A stretch of 32,860 nucleotides of DNA from an uncultured Bacteroides sp. (GCA_944322285.1 CALUOR010000040.1:1-32860), one strand, 5' to 3'. Positions 1-7,428 are shown, numbered from the stretch's first letter. Numbers and translations: made by a program. The notes: generated by a model from the letters alone, not told the origin.

Positions 1-38
1 ATTTCAGGCTACAAAGTAACATACAAATTTCCCAAATA
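1..38 (+). repeat. R1: 38-bp inversion-site-like repeat
   Basis: First of four identical 38-bp repeats, starting ATTTCAGGCTACAAAG and ending TTTCCCAAATA. It matches 19958-19995 directly and is the exact reverse complement of 3559-3596 and 20435-20472. Each copy holds two TACAAA hexamers separated by GTAACA. On the 3' side this copy continues into sequence unlike most of the others, so the repeat boundary is sharp. By analogy with the other copies, the bases left of position 1, outside the window, should be a leader and a minus-strand surface lipoprotein locus. Its function as a recombinase target is inferred. Confidence 0.85.
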
Positions 39-171
39 GGTGTCGATGGGTATTTGCCTGTCGTTCAATGGAATAGGGGGTGACTAAATTCTTGTCATTG
101 TGGATTGGGTGTTGTCTTCGTCTTCTTAATGGTATTGATAATCAGTGGGTTGCGGGTTTTAAAGAACGTGC

Positions 172-282
172 TGACACCATTTCCTGACACCACTCCCGTA
201 GGGGGTAAACCGCTGATGGACAAGCAGTGACAACGGACATTGCGCGGAAAACATCAAGAGGTGACACCACTTTTTGACACCA
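172..282. repeat. Two pairs of TGACACCA direct repeats downstream of the recombinase gene
   Basis: TGACACCA occurs at 172-179, 185-192, 262-269 and 275-282. Within each pair the spacing is exactly 13 bp, and the pairs lie 90 bp apart. The second pair sits inside an inverted repeat (GAGGTG ... CACCTC) directly beyond the recombinase stop codon, so part of it may also act as its terminator. Regular phasing close to R1 and the recombinase suggests arm-type binding sites for the recombinase or an accessory protein, but this is inference. I see no gene in 39-308. Confidence 0.6.
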
Positions 283-308
283 CCTCTTCTGCGGGTGTAA
301 ATATTTTG

Positions 309-1643
309 TCATACGGGCAGGGCTTTGTCTTTCTTCAACAGATGGACGAAATTGGTCATCACTTCTTTGGATGAGGCGCGCATGTAGCGTTGGAAGGCTT
401 GCATGGAGCGATGGCCGGAGAGGGTCATGACGTAGTTCACCGGATAGCCGCGCTTGTACAGGTTGGTCACGCAGCTGCGGCGGGCGGTGTGGAAGCTCAC
501 CATCTGCCACTTGGGCACCGTGCGCACGGACGATACTCCGCCACGGCATTCCTTGTAGCTGACAGGGGTGTCGATGTGGCATCGTTCGGCCAGGGTCTTG
601 ATAACGCGGTTGGCGGTCACTTTGTTTATCACCGGGAAGCCTCGCTCGCGATAATACTCCACCAGTGGCGCTATCTCCTTCAGTATCGGTATCTCTACCC
701 GCTCCTGCGTCTTTGTCTGATACATCGTGATGACGCCACCTTGTATCACCGCCTCGTTCAGCCTCCGCAGGTCGCTGATGCGCAGGGCCGTGTAGCAGGC
801 TATCACAAAGGCATCGCGCACTTCGCGCTCGGTGTCCGTCTGGGTGCGCACGCCCGCCAGCCGCTTTATCTCCTTCTCCTCCAGATACACCGGCTCGCTG
901 GCATCGGCGGCCAGGGCTGTCTGCACTTTCATGAAGTAGTCGTTGGTGGTCATTTCGTTGTCGTAGGCACGGTGCAGCAGATTTTTTATCACCTTCAAGG
1001 TGTTGACGATGGTGTTTTGCGTGTAGTGCTTCCGTCCGCCCTCGCGCCCGTAGGTGTAGCTATACAGAAAATTGGTGAAGTCGGCAAAAAAACGCTTGTC
1101 GAACTCGTCGAACGAGCTGATGGGTGTTTTGCGTTGGCGTTCATATTCCTCCAGCCGGGCCAAGGCGCTCAGGTACGTGTCGGCCGAGCTGTCATGTCCG
1201 CGCCGTCCTTTGCGGTTGATGCCGTTCACATATTCTTCGGCCAGCCGACGCAGGTATGCCAGAGGACGCACTTCTTGCATCCCGTCATTCATCACTTCGC
1301 TCATTACCCGCCTCACCATCGCTTCCGTCATTCGCTCTCCGTTCATAGCCAGCCGGTTGTCCGCCTCGCGAAGCCGGGTCGCCATCCGTTCAATCTGCTC
1401 GTTGATGCTTTCCAGCCCCATGCGTTCGCGCCGTGTCATCCTTCCGGCCAAGGTACAACGGTTATCTGCCACGCTCCAATGCTTCGGCCGTACCCGCATC
1501 CGTGTATACACCCTTACCCGCTCTTTATTGACATGAGCCACCAGCATAATTTGCGTCAGTTTCTCGCTTTCGCGCGTTTGTTTGAGGTTGAAGTGGATCC
1601 GCATCTCGCCGGCCATCCACTCGCATGCAATTCTATTCTTCAT
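309..1643 (-). CDS. Tyrosine recombinase (phage integrase family), candidate invertase
   Basis: 444 aa. It has the three-part layout of Bacteroidales tyrosine recombinases: an N-terminal arm-type DNA-binding domain (about residues 10-100), a SAM-like core-binding domain (about 130-245) and a C-terminal catalytic domain. The catalytic set is visible: Arg288 (TALRISDLRRL), Lys311 (QTKTQ), His385 and Arg388 (SFHTARRS), His411 (LSGHRS) and the nucleophile Tyr420 (QRYMR). It is therefore probably active. It lies between R1 and R2 in inverted orientation, as expected of an invertase carried in or beside its own invertible segment. The start at 1643 keeps the full arm domain. Alternatives are an integrase of a mobile element or an XerC/D-like enzyme, but no element borders other than the R repeats are visible. 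Family assignment is firm; the role as R-site invertase is inferred. Confidence 0.93.
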   Translation of the reverse strand: MKNRIACEWMAGEMRIHFNLKQTRESEKLTQIMLVAHVNKERVRVYTRMRVRPKHWSVADNRCTLAGRMTRRERMGLESINEQIERMATRLREADNRLAMNGERMTEAMVRRVMSEVMNDGMQEVRPLAYLRRLAEEYVNGINRKGRRGHDSSADTYLSALARLEEYERQRKTPISSFDEFDKRFFADFTNFLYSYTYGREGGRKHYTQNTIVNTLKVIKNLLHRAYDNEMTTNDYFMKVQTALAADASEPVYLEEKEIKRLAGVRTQTDTEREVRDAFVIACYTALRISDLRRLNEAVIQGGVITMYQTKTQERVEIPILKEIAPLVEYYRERGFPVINKVTANRVIKTLAERCHIDTPVSYKECRGGVSSVRTVPKWQMVSFHTARRSCVTNLYKRGYPVNYVMTLSGHRSMQAFQRYMRASSKEVMTNFVHLLKKDKALPV

Positions 1644-1698
1644 TTTTCCGTTTATAAATGTGGTTCGTATATAGGATAAAGACGGTTTTCGGCCTTAT

Positions 1699-1730
1699 AC
1701 CATATTATATATATACATATTATATATGTG
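1699..1730. promoter_or_regulatory. AT-rich motif shared with the surface-locus leaders
   Basis: The upstream region of the recombinase contains ACCATATTATATATA followed by a second TATTATATAT block. A near-identical pair of blocks lies at 3655-3680 in the leader of surface locus 1, and shorter versions lie in the other two leaders. This could be a shared protein-binding or bending site, or chance similarity of AT-rich DNA. No TAnnTTTG promoter is obvious for the recombinase. Confidence 0.3.
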
Positions 1731-1745
1731 TAAATGGAAATTTAG

Positions 1746-1917
1746 TTTTAGGCACGGATTACACGGATTACATGGATTCTTTAAAGGGCTCGCCCTGTCA
1801 CCCCGAGCGTGGTCGAGGGGTCTCACGTAGCGCATACTCAGTATAACATGAGATGTCTCGACAAGCTCGACATGACAGGTACCATATCTGTCTAATCCGT
1901 GTAATCCGTGCCTAAAA
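1746..1917. repeat. 172-bp MITE-like palindromic element
   Basis: The ends (1746-1770 and 1893-1917) are perfect 25-bp inverted repeats containing two GGATTACAC-type units. Inside is a second, imperfect inverted pair (about 1794-1824 and 1850-1879) with the CTCGACAAGCTCGACATGAC type of sequence. There is no ORF of note. The transcript would fold into a long nested hairpin. It could be a non-autonomous mobile element or a chromosomal intergenic repeat. The adjacent stretch 1918-2133 is AT-rich and shows no gene. Confidence 0.75.
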
Positions 1918-2133
1918 TCAGCCCGGTAAATTCCCATTTACGAATGCACAAATTTATCCCGTGCGAAGTATAAAAAGATTGTACAATCAGTTTTAAGAAC
2001 TATTCAAGGTTGAAGGGCCTAATTATTAAAAAGTATATAAAAATCGGGACGAAAATACCTCCTGAATGATGAATAAAACGATATATGCTTGATTATCAAC
2101 TGTTTAAACACTAAAGAAACACTGCGCTATTTC

Positions 2134-2204
2134 CTCTCAGTCAGCGCACTGTTTACCCCCAAAACACTGCGCTGTTTGCGCGCAAACACTGCGCCGACTG
2201 AGAG
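2134..2204. repeat. Inverted repeat with reiterated AAACACTGCGC units
   Basis: The arms 2134-2154 and 2184-2204 are reverse complements at 19 of 21 positions. AAACACTGCGC or its complement GCGCACTGTTT occurs five times between about 2119 and 2217, in both orientations. It lies just upstream of the Rpn-family gene promoter. Function unknown: a binding-site array, a terminator-like structure or remains of a palindromic element. Confidence 0.65.
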
Positions 2205-2317
2205 CAAACAGTGCGCTGATTGAGCGGCAAAAATCCGCCCGCACATTCGGAAGAGAAAAGAATAAACAAAAGAGGAGAAAATTCCGCCCCTTGCATGATA
2301 TTCTCTCCAAAAATCAC

Positions 2318-2325
2318 TATCTTTG
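2318..2325 (+). promoter_or_regulatory. Promoter -7 box of the Rpn-family gene
   Basis: TATCTTTG matches the Bacteroidales -7 consensus TAnnTTTG exactly and lies 29 nt upstream of the ATG at 2355. No perfect -33 TTTG is seen. Its position rules out the longer upstream reading frame from 2220. Confidence 0.6.
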
Positions 2326-2354
2326 CGGCCGTAAACCTAAAACAAACGAAAGAC

Positions 2355-3125
2355 ATGAAGTACCTCACTTCTAAAGCCAACCCTCTTCTTTGCAAGATGT
2401 TCAGCGAGCATACGGAACTTCTAATCAGTTTCTTGAACGCCCTGCTGCCCTTGAATGCTCAGGAAGAGGAAATCAGTGAGGTCGAATTCTTACCCTTCGA
2501 GCAAGCTCTTTGCAATCCTTTTGTCAGTGACAACGTTGTCAGTGTGCGCTGCAAGGACCGTGCGGGAAAATCGTTTGTAGTCGAAATGCAGGTGATGTGG
2601 ACCACGGCTTTCAGATGGCACGTCCGGTTCGGGAACTCGAAAGCCTGTCTCAATCTGTTAACGAAAAGCCGGAAGCGCGAATCGCGACTGCCCATATATT
2701 CGCTGAACCTCGTGAACGAATTATTTTTTCCCGGTGAGGAATATTATCACGACTTCAAGACCGTAACGAACGCAGCTATGGACGAAGTGCCCGAAGGCCT
2801 CCGTCTCATCTTCATTGAATTGCCTAAATTCACGCCCCGCAACTACGGGGAGAAGAAGATGCGGGTGCTTTGGCTTCGTTATCTGACGGAAATTGACGAG
2901 CATACAATCGAAGTGCCGCATGAGCTGATTGAGAATCCTGAAACAAGCAGAGCGATTGCCCTACTGGAGGCCTCCGCCTTCACGGAAGCGCAGCTCTTAG
3001 GTTACGACAGGTTTTGGGATTCGATAAGCACGGCGAAAATGTTGCTCAGCAGTTCCTATCGTGAGGGAGTGGAAGAAGGACTGAAAGAAGTGCGGGAAGC
3101 GATAAGGAAGAAAACCTTGGCGTAG
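2355..3125 (+). CDS. Rpn/PD-(D/E)XK nuclease-family protein, possibly catalytically impaired
   Basis: 256 aa from the ATG at 2355, chosen because the TATCTTTG promoter box lies just upstream and because homologues begin near this point; the open frame extends to 2220 but crosses the promoter. It belongs to the Rpn / 'PD-(D/E)XK nuclease family transposase' group: LLISFLNALL near residues 22-31, VVEMQ at 75-79 and a charged helical C-terminus (EGVEEGLKEV). Compared with the intact relative at 24413-25330, Glu77 and Gln79 are kept but the expected catalytic Asp63 is Ser (VVSVRC versus IYDIYC), and the N-terminal FTDVGFKRIFG motif is missing. It may bind DNA without cutting, or be decaying. It lies inside the R1-R2 segment beside the recombinase. 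In E. coli, Rpn proteins are recombination-promoting nucleases; any role in switching is inference. Confidence 0.85.
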   Translation: MKYLTSKANPLLCKMFSEHTELLISFLNALLPLNAQEEEISEVEFLPFEQALCNPFVSDNVVSVRCKDRAGKSFVVEMQVMWTTAFRWHVRFGNSKACLNLLTKSRKRESRLPIYSLNLVNELFFPGEEYYHDFKTVTNAAMDEVPEGLRLIFIELPKFTPRNYGEKKMRVLWLRYLTEIDEHTIEVPHELIENPETSRAIALLEASAFTEAQLLGYDRFWDSISTAKMLLSSSYREGVEEGLKEVREAIRKKTLA

Positions 3126-3334
3126 CCGCTGACAAAAACTGACAAAAAGTCGGTCGGTGCCTGCCAAAAAAGAGGGAGCGTTAAAAGAGGCCCGCAGGCC
3201 CGCAGATGGCATGTTTTTTGCTTCCCTACACGCGCCCAGAGGCTCCGAAAGGGGCAAAGTGGTGGAAAACTTGTTGAAAACTATAGCCAAACATAGCTTT
3301 TTTTACACAAACGCTAAAAAAAATATGATTTTTG

Positions 3335-3365
3335 TTTGCTGTTACTAATAAAAGCTATATCTTTG
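3335..3365 (+). promoter_or_regulatory. Strong Bacteroidales promoter inside the R1-R2 segment, facing R2
   Basis: TTTG (3335-3338), a 19-nt spacer and TATCTTTG (3358-3365) match the Bacteroidales -33/-7 consensus fully. Transcription should start near 3372 and read a 20-codon ORF, a hairpin, R2, a conserved leader and then surface locus 1. It is the only full-consensus promoter I found facing any R copy from the inner side. In 3126-3334 I see no gene, only GACAAAAACTGACAAAAA and GCCCGCAG repeats. Confidence 0.75.
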
Positions 3366-3428
3366 ACGTTGAAAAAGGCGAGACGCCCCGTGCGTCAGAC
3401 CAATGTGGTATTAACTAGAAAGGAGAGT

Positions 3429-3491
3429 ATGAAAAAGAATGATGTTTCATGTAAGGTTAAGGCTCTGAACCGAGGTTCACCCCCGCAGTAG
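3429..3491 (+). CDS. 20-codon leader ORF downstream of the invertible promoter
   Basis: MKKNDVSCKVKALNRGSPPQ, preceded by AAGGAGAG, an unusually good ribosome-binding site for this genome. It lies about 57 nt after the predicted transcription start and 4 nt before a 13-bp hairpin. No family is recognised. It may be a leader peptide whose translation affects the hairpin, or a chance ORF. The strong RBS and the position between promoter and hairpin are the only support. Confidence 0.45.
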   Translation: MKKNDVSCKVKALNRGSPPQ

Positions 3492-3495
3492 GAGG

Positions 3496-3525
3496 CTCAA
3501 AAGGCTGCAAAAGCAGTTTTTTGAG
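3496..3525 (+). terminator. Hairpin with T-run between promoter and R2, possible attenuator
   Basis: CTCAAAAGGCTGC, loop AAAA, then GCAGTTTTTTGAG forms a 13-bp stem with two G-U pairs. The six-T stretch lies in the descending arm, so the shorter stem GGCTGC/GCAGTT followed by T's would act as an intrinsic terminator. It follows the 20-codon ORF by 4 nt. It would have to be read through, or opened by translation, for the promoter at 3335 to serve surface locus 1. Attenuation is inferred. Confidence 0.45.
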
Positions 3526-3558
3526 ATAAAAAATACAAAAAAACGGAAAATTATTTTG

Positions 3559-3596
3559 TATTTGGGAAATTTGTATGTTACTTTGTAGCCTGAAAT
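3559..3596 (-). repeat. R2: 38-bp repeat, inverted relative to R1
   Basis: Exact reverse complement of 1-38. It separates the promoter-bearing segment from the leader of surface locus 1. It contains TTACTTTG (3578-3585), a 5-of-6 match to the TAnnTTTG box. In this copy only, a TTTG (3555-3558) just outside the repeat is 19 nt upstream of it, so a second, weaker promoter may be created by the junction. Sequence on the inner side (AAAATTATTTTG) is unlike that beside the other copies. Confidence 0.85.
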
Positions 3597-3761
3597 GTGC
3601 CCGCCAGGCATGTGTAGATGAGGTTTTTGAGGATATGGGCAAATCGGGTTTTACACCATATTATATATAGCATTATATATAGCACACGCTGCTATAGAAA
3701 ACTAACAAGGAAAAACGAGAAATCAATTTATTAACAATTAACAACTAAATTATTAAAGATT
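3597..3761 (+). promoter_or_regulatory. Conserved leader of surface locus 1
   Basis: About 165 nt, nearly identical to the leaders at 20473-20626 (plus) and 19804-19957 (minus). Shared blocks run in order: GTGCCCG, ACATGTGTAGATGAG, GGGTTTTACACCATATTAT, CACGCTGCTATAGAA, GGAAAAACGAGAAATC and an AT-rich tract up to the micro-ORF start. There is no TAnnTTTG box within it. Conservation of untranslated sequence over this length suggests a structured 5' UTR or a regulator-binding region. Confidence 0.65.
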
Positions 3762-3884
3762 ATGGAAATGGAAAAGTTTTATGTGGCTCCGGAAGTGGAA
3801 GTTCTGGAGGTTGAAGTAGAATTGGGCTTCACAGCCAGCCAAGAAGGTATCGAGTTGGGTGGCGGAGGTTATGAAGGCATGTAA
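3762..3884 (+). CDS. Micro-ORF 1 of the MEMEKFYVAPE family
   Basis: 40 aa. The first 17 residues, MEMEKFYVAPEVEVLEV, are shared with the micro-ORF at 20627, and the minus-strand copy at 19690 differs only by conservative changes (APEIEILEV). The C-terminal halves diverge; this one ends in a glycine-rich GGGGYEGM tail. There is no signal peptide or membrane segment. It lies 68 nt upstream of the large lipoprotein gene, and the same arrangement holds at all three complete loci. That three paralogues keep the reading frame argues that it is translated. Function unknown: a small partner or chaperone of the lipoprotein, or a regulatory leader peptide. It resembles other short Bacteroidales proteins of the form MKKYxAPxxExxE. 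Confidence 0.75.
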   Translation: MEMEKFYVAPEVEVLEVEVELGFTASQEGIELGGGGYEGM

Positions 3885-3952
3885 TGCCCGTCCCCTGATT
3901 TCTTGATGGATTTGAAAACTAAAAAACGAATGTTAATCTAATTATTATTCAA

Positions 3953-6856
3953 ATGAAAACAAAACATTTATTCTTTACGATGGCATTGGGCGGCCTGATG
4001 GCGGCTTGTACCAACGAAGATTTCCTTGAAAACGGCGTACCTCAAGGTTCGACAACCGGACAGGAAAGACCGGTTATCTCCGGTGTTACGCTGGGATTGA
4101 ACGAAGCTGAGACTCGTGTAGGCTTTGATGGAAACGGATATTACCAATTTACCGATGGTGACAAAATATCCGCTTTGCTGATGGACGAAAACAACACGGG
4201 CATCCGCTATGGCATCACAACGAACACGGACGAGTGGAACAAACTCACTTGGTTGGAGAAGTATCACTTGGTGGATTATGTTCACACGAATTTTCCGTTC
4301 GAACGTGAAGATGGTATATTCTCCGCCAAGTGCAACATGCTGGAAGGTAACTACTTCCTGACTTATCCTTATACATGTCTGGATGGTAACCGTCAGGCAC
4401 GCATCGACCTTGCTAAACAAGAACAAATAGGCAACAGCGATGAAGGTCGTAAGAATGCGATTCTTAAGAATCAACGCTTCATCGGTTACGCTCAGTTGAA
4501 AGCAGGCGAGGGTGTTTCTGACTTTAATGCACAATTGAGACCGATTTTGGCTCCCGTACGTTTCTCCATCCAGAGTCGTACAAACGTAGGCACGCCGTTG
4601 GATGTAACCAAGATCGTGATCAGCCATCCGAAACTGACCGGTACGCTAACTATCGACCCGACTCGTGCTTTCTATGGTGATGCTGCATCTAGTGGAACGA
4701 AAAATTGGAATTTGTTGTCAGGTTACGTGCTGAATAACACAGACTCTCCAGACACAGAGAATCCCGGCGATATTTGGCATTTCAACTATGCAAACTTTTT
4801 GGCTCACCAACCTGTTACCGCAGGTAATGAATGGAAGGAGGAACTATATGAAAATGAAAGATATGGTTCTACACGTGATGAAGATTACGTTTACAATGTA
4901 AAAGGCGAAGCTTGTGCTGACGTAGATGCGGATGAAGCAACTCGTTTAAACCGCAAACCCAACACTTACTACTGGGATGACGCTATCCGCGCCGTTGTCC
5001 AACCCATGCGTGAGTTCAACAACTCTGAATACGCTACTCAGTATGTGGAGGTTTATACAAAGGATACAGAAACTGCTGACTGCATGACACTGGCTCCAAA
5101 CAAAACTATCGAAGTAGTAGCTATGCTTCCGGCATTCCAAGGTGACGAATCTCCCATCTTATTGACCATTTATACGAAGCAAGGTATCATAAAGGACATT
5201 GACTTGTCCAAACAACATATCGGTGCAGGTACAGACGTACAGACCAGCGGTATCCTTGACCGTGTTGACCCGACTGACAAGGATATCCAACGCATCGAAG
5301 TGGTGCTTGACAATCCTGCCATCGTTCAGTTCCCAACGGATGTTGTTATTAACAACGAAAATGACTTGCTGCAGTGGGTTACTTGGTTGAATGACAACGC
5401 TGACGGACAGACCGGCAACAAGAACCCGATTGCAAGATTTACCAATGACATCGTTATCGATGATGAACTGGCTGAGGCTATCTTGGATCTGAGAGAGAAC
5501 TACATTTTGTCTATCCTTTCTGTAGCTGCTCCGGGTAACAACCTGAAGATCGCTACTACGACAGAAGAAAACTCTAAAGTTCTGAAGAAACTGGATGTAG
5601 CTTCTAACGTAACTGTTGAAGTAATGGCTGGTGGTACATTGACCATGACAGAAGACTCTTACAATATTGCACACCAGATTACTTCAATACCCGGTTATCC
5701 GGAGAATCCTTGGGGACAACTCCACATTGAAGTGGCTGAAGGCGGTAGACTGAACATTATCAGCAACGACAAGACTGCCATCCAGGGTGGTTTCGATGCT
5801 GCAGGACAACCCGTTGCCAACCGTACGGAAGTGCTGATTAAGAATATGGGTACCATCAACGTAGAAAATGAGACAGAGATTCTGGGCTTCTATATCGTTA
5901 ATGAAGGAATGATGTATGTGAAGAAGAGTGCTTCACTCTATTTCGCACCGAATGTGGATGCTCAGAGTAAAAATACCATCAAGGGTACAATCGTTGTAAC
6001 TGGTACTATCAGTGGTTCTACAAATAATAACTTTGTAAACGAAGGTAAGATCAAGAATGGTTCTGAGACGACTGCAGGCAAGATTTACAATATCATCAAC
6101 CAAGGTAATAATGAAAACTTGAAACCCGGTCTGATTACCATTATGAATCAAGGCTCTTACACGGACTTGAGTAGTTGTAGTGGTACTGTGGATTACCAAA
6201 GCTATTTGACTGGCGTTCATTTCAACAACACATTGGGCAAGACGGCTCCTGAAGAAGATGCAGAATTCATCTACACAGGTAAGGCCGGAGCAGACGTATG
6301 GGTTGGCACACTGGCTGAAGCTGGTGACGATGGTTTGCAAGTATCTGATTTGAATGCAGCTTATGTAACCGATGCTACTATCACAGAAGGTACATTGATA
6401 ACAGATATGGAGGGAGAAACCACCTTGGAAAATCTGACAATAAAAGGTAGTGCTGGAGTGAAAGGTGACGAAAAGAATAGAAACTTAGTGTTTAATAAGG
6501 TTCCATACGAAGGCGTAGTGAAATTCGAAGGCACGTCTTGGGTTGAGGAAGTCTCATTCAGAAACTTGTCTGTAACTGAAACTCAAAATGCAATCATTGC
6601 CGATCAAGCAAATGTTACGTTTAAGAAAACTGTAGCATTCTGGGAAGAGAATGCAAATAGTATGACTAAACGTGGCGGTCTCTTCTTCGAAAATGCAAAA
6701 CTGACAGTGGAAAGAAACGCTGCTGTACACGCTGAAAACTTGTACGCTATTGACGGAACTAAGAGTGATGTGTATAACGATGGTTCAATCACTCTGGCCA
6801 GTGGTTCTGCTGTTCAAAACAATGTAACTGTACACAGCAATCAACCTAACCGCTAA
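3953..6856 (+). CDS. Surface locus 1: large fimbrillin-like/beta-solenoid lipoprotein
   Basis: 967 aa. The N-terminus MKTKHLFFTMALGGLMAAC is a lipoprotein signal with Cys19 as lipidation site, followed by TNEDF. Residues about 45-80 (ETRVGF ... FTDGDKISA) match the hallmark of Bacteroidales fimbrillin-like (Mfa-like) proteins, and this domain seems to extend to about 460. From about 530 to the end there are reiterated short strands with Asn/Gly turns (VEVMAGGTLTM, IEVAEGGRLNI, IVNEGMMYV), suggesting a right-handed beta-solenoid. It is probably anchored in the outer membrane and exposed. The terminator at 6903 follows. It is the only one of the three complete family genes lying behind a recognisable promoter (3335-3365, via R2), so it is predicted ON. 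The exact family and ligand are unknown; adhesin, fimbrial subunit or surface-coat protein are all possible. Confidence 0.85.
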   Translation: MKTKHLFFTMALGGLMAACTNEDFLENGVPQGSTTGQERPVISGVTLGLNEAETRVGFDGNGYYQFTDGDKISALLMDENNTGIRYGITTNTDEWNKLTWLEKYHLVDYVHTNFPFEREDGIFSAKCNMLEGNYFLTYPYTCLDGNRQARIDLAKQEQIGNSDEGRKNAILKNQRFIGYAQLKAGEGVSDFNAQLRPILAPVRFSIQSRTNVGTPLDVTKIVISHPKLTGTLTIDPTRAFYGDAASSGTKNWNLLSGYVLNNTDSPDTENPGDIWHFNYANFLAHQPVTAGNEWKEELYENERYGSTRDEDYVYNVKGEACADVDADEATRLNRKPNTYYWDDAIRAVVQPMREFNNSEYATQYVEVYTKDTETADCMTLAPNKTIEVVAMLPAFQGDESPILLTIYTKQGIIKDIDLSKQHIGAGTDVQTSGILDRVDPTDKDIQRIEVVLDNPAIVQFPTDVVINNENDLLQWVTWLNDNADGQTGNKNPIARFTNDIVIDDELAEAILDLRENYILSILSVAAPGNNLKIATTTEENSKVLKKLDVASNVTVEVMAGGTLTMTEDSYNIAHQITSIPGYPENPWGQLHIEVAEGGRLNIISNDKTAIQGGFDAAGQPVANRTEVLIKNMGTINVENETEILGFYIVNEGMMYVKKSASLYFAPNVDAQSKNTIKGTIVVTGTISGSTNNNFVNEGKIKNGSETTAGKIYNIINQGNNENLKPGLITIMNQGSYTDLSSCSGTVDYQSYLTGVHFNNTLGKTAPEEDAEFIYTGKAGADVWVGTLAEAGDDGLQVSDLNAAYVTDATITEGTLITDMEGETTLENLTIKGSAGVKGDEKNRNLVFNKVPYEGVVKFEGTSWVEEVSFRNLSVTETQNAIIADQANVTFKKTVAFWEENANSMTKRGGLFFENAKLTVERNAAVHAENLYAIDGTKSDVYNDGSITLASGSAVQNNVTVHSNQPNR

Positions 6857-6902
6857 TATATTTGGATACAGAAAAGAACATAGTTAGTTCTTGAAAGATG
6901 GA

Positions 6903-6940
6903 GTCCCTGCGTGATGTGAAATCATGCGGGGACTTTTGTT
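6903..6940 (+). terminator. Intrinsic terminator of surface locus 1
   Basis: GTCCCTGCGTGAT pairs with ATCATGCGGGGAC (two G-U pairs) across a 5-nt loop, followed by TTTTGTT. It lies 46 nt after the stop codon. I see no gene in 6941-7080. Confidence 0.8.
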
Positions 6941-7080
6941 ACATAGTGCTAAAAAACACAGCTCTTTGGAGCAAGTATTGCCCTGTCTTTTGGCACCTAT
7001 ACTTCTCCCCCAAAAGAAGCTAGGATACTTTCCCGGTGAAGCAAGGTCGCTTTTACAAGAAAACAGAGTGAAACCGATTT

Positions 7081-7281
7081 TCATAATTCTTCAATATGCT
7101 TTAAAGCTTCCTGCAAGTCCATCCCTTTTTCATCAGATTCCGCAGCCTGCTTATAAGCACGACCTACACTACGGGCTATGCGTTGCGCTTCTTGCAATTT
7201 CTGTAGCCTGTTCCATGCACGGCGCGTCATGCGCACGGTGACATATGTTCTGTCCTGACTGATGATATCAAACTTTTGCAT
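7081..7281 (-). CDS. Small antitoxin-like hypothetical protein
   Basis: 66 aa, MQKFDIISQDRTY..., ending ALKHIEEL. It is highly charged and helical, with the size and composition of a type II antitoxin C-terminal region, but I recognise no named family. CAAAGAG just before the ATG could serve as a weak ribosome-binding site. The stop codon overlaps an ATG (ATGA), the usual join to a toxin gene, yet the following frame (to 6884) resembles no toxin and runs into the terminator of surface locus 1. It may be an orphan antitoxin whose toxin has decayed, or a small protein of another kind. Confidence 0.5.
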   Translation of the reverse strand: MQKFDIISQDRTYVTVRMTRRAWNRLQKLQEAQRIARSVGRAYKQAAESDEKGMDLQEALKHIEEL

Positions 7282-7428
7282 CTCTTTGGCATATTAGATA
7301 ATGGTATGCGAATATAATCAGATTCTTTGAGATTTCCAAGTCTTGTAACACAAACGCAACACATATGACATACCTACATCATACCAAACCATGACCTTTG
7401 CGCTCGGAAATCAATGAATAGATAAGAG

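Noticed and set aside
390-1679. 429-codon plus-strand open frame opposite the recombinase
   Set aside because: It is antisense to a gene with a complete catalytic set, and its His/Val-rich composition is that of a shadow frame.
2220-2354. N-terminal extension of the cassette Rpn-family gene
   Set aside because: The extension crosses the TATCTTTG promoter box at 2318-2325 and has no family similarity.
39-3558. The R1-R2 segment as a transposon or integrated element with 38-bp ends
   Set aside because: The same 38-bp repeat stands beside two other loci with conserved outer leader sequence, and no target-site duplication is visible. An invertible cassette explains the layout better, though former mobility is not excluded.
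3762-3884. Micro-ORFs as precursors of modified peptides (glycine-rich tail after a conserved leader-like head)
   Set aside because: No maturase, protease-transporter or immunity gene lies near any of the three loci; the constant partner is a large lipoprotein.
6884-7084. Toxin gene overlapping the antitoxin-like gene by ATGA
   Set aside because: The 66-codon frame shows no toxin pattern and its tail is made of the terminator hairpin of surface locus 1. At most the first few codons are a relic.
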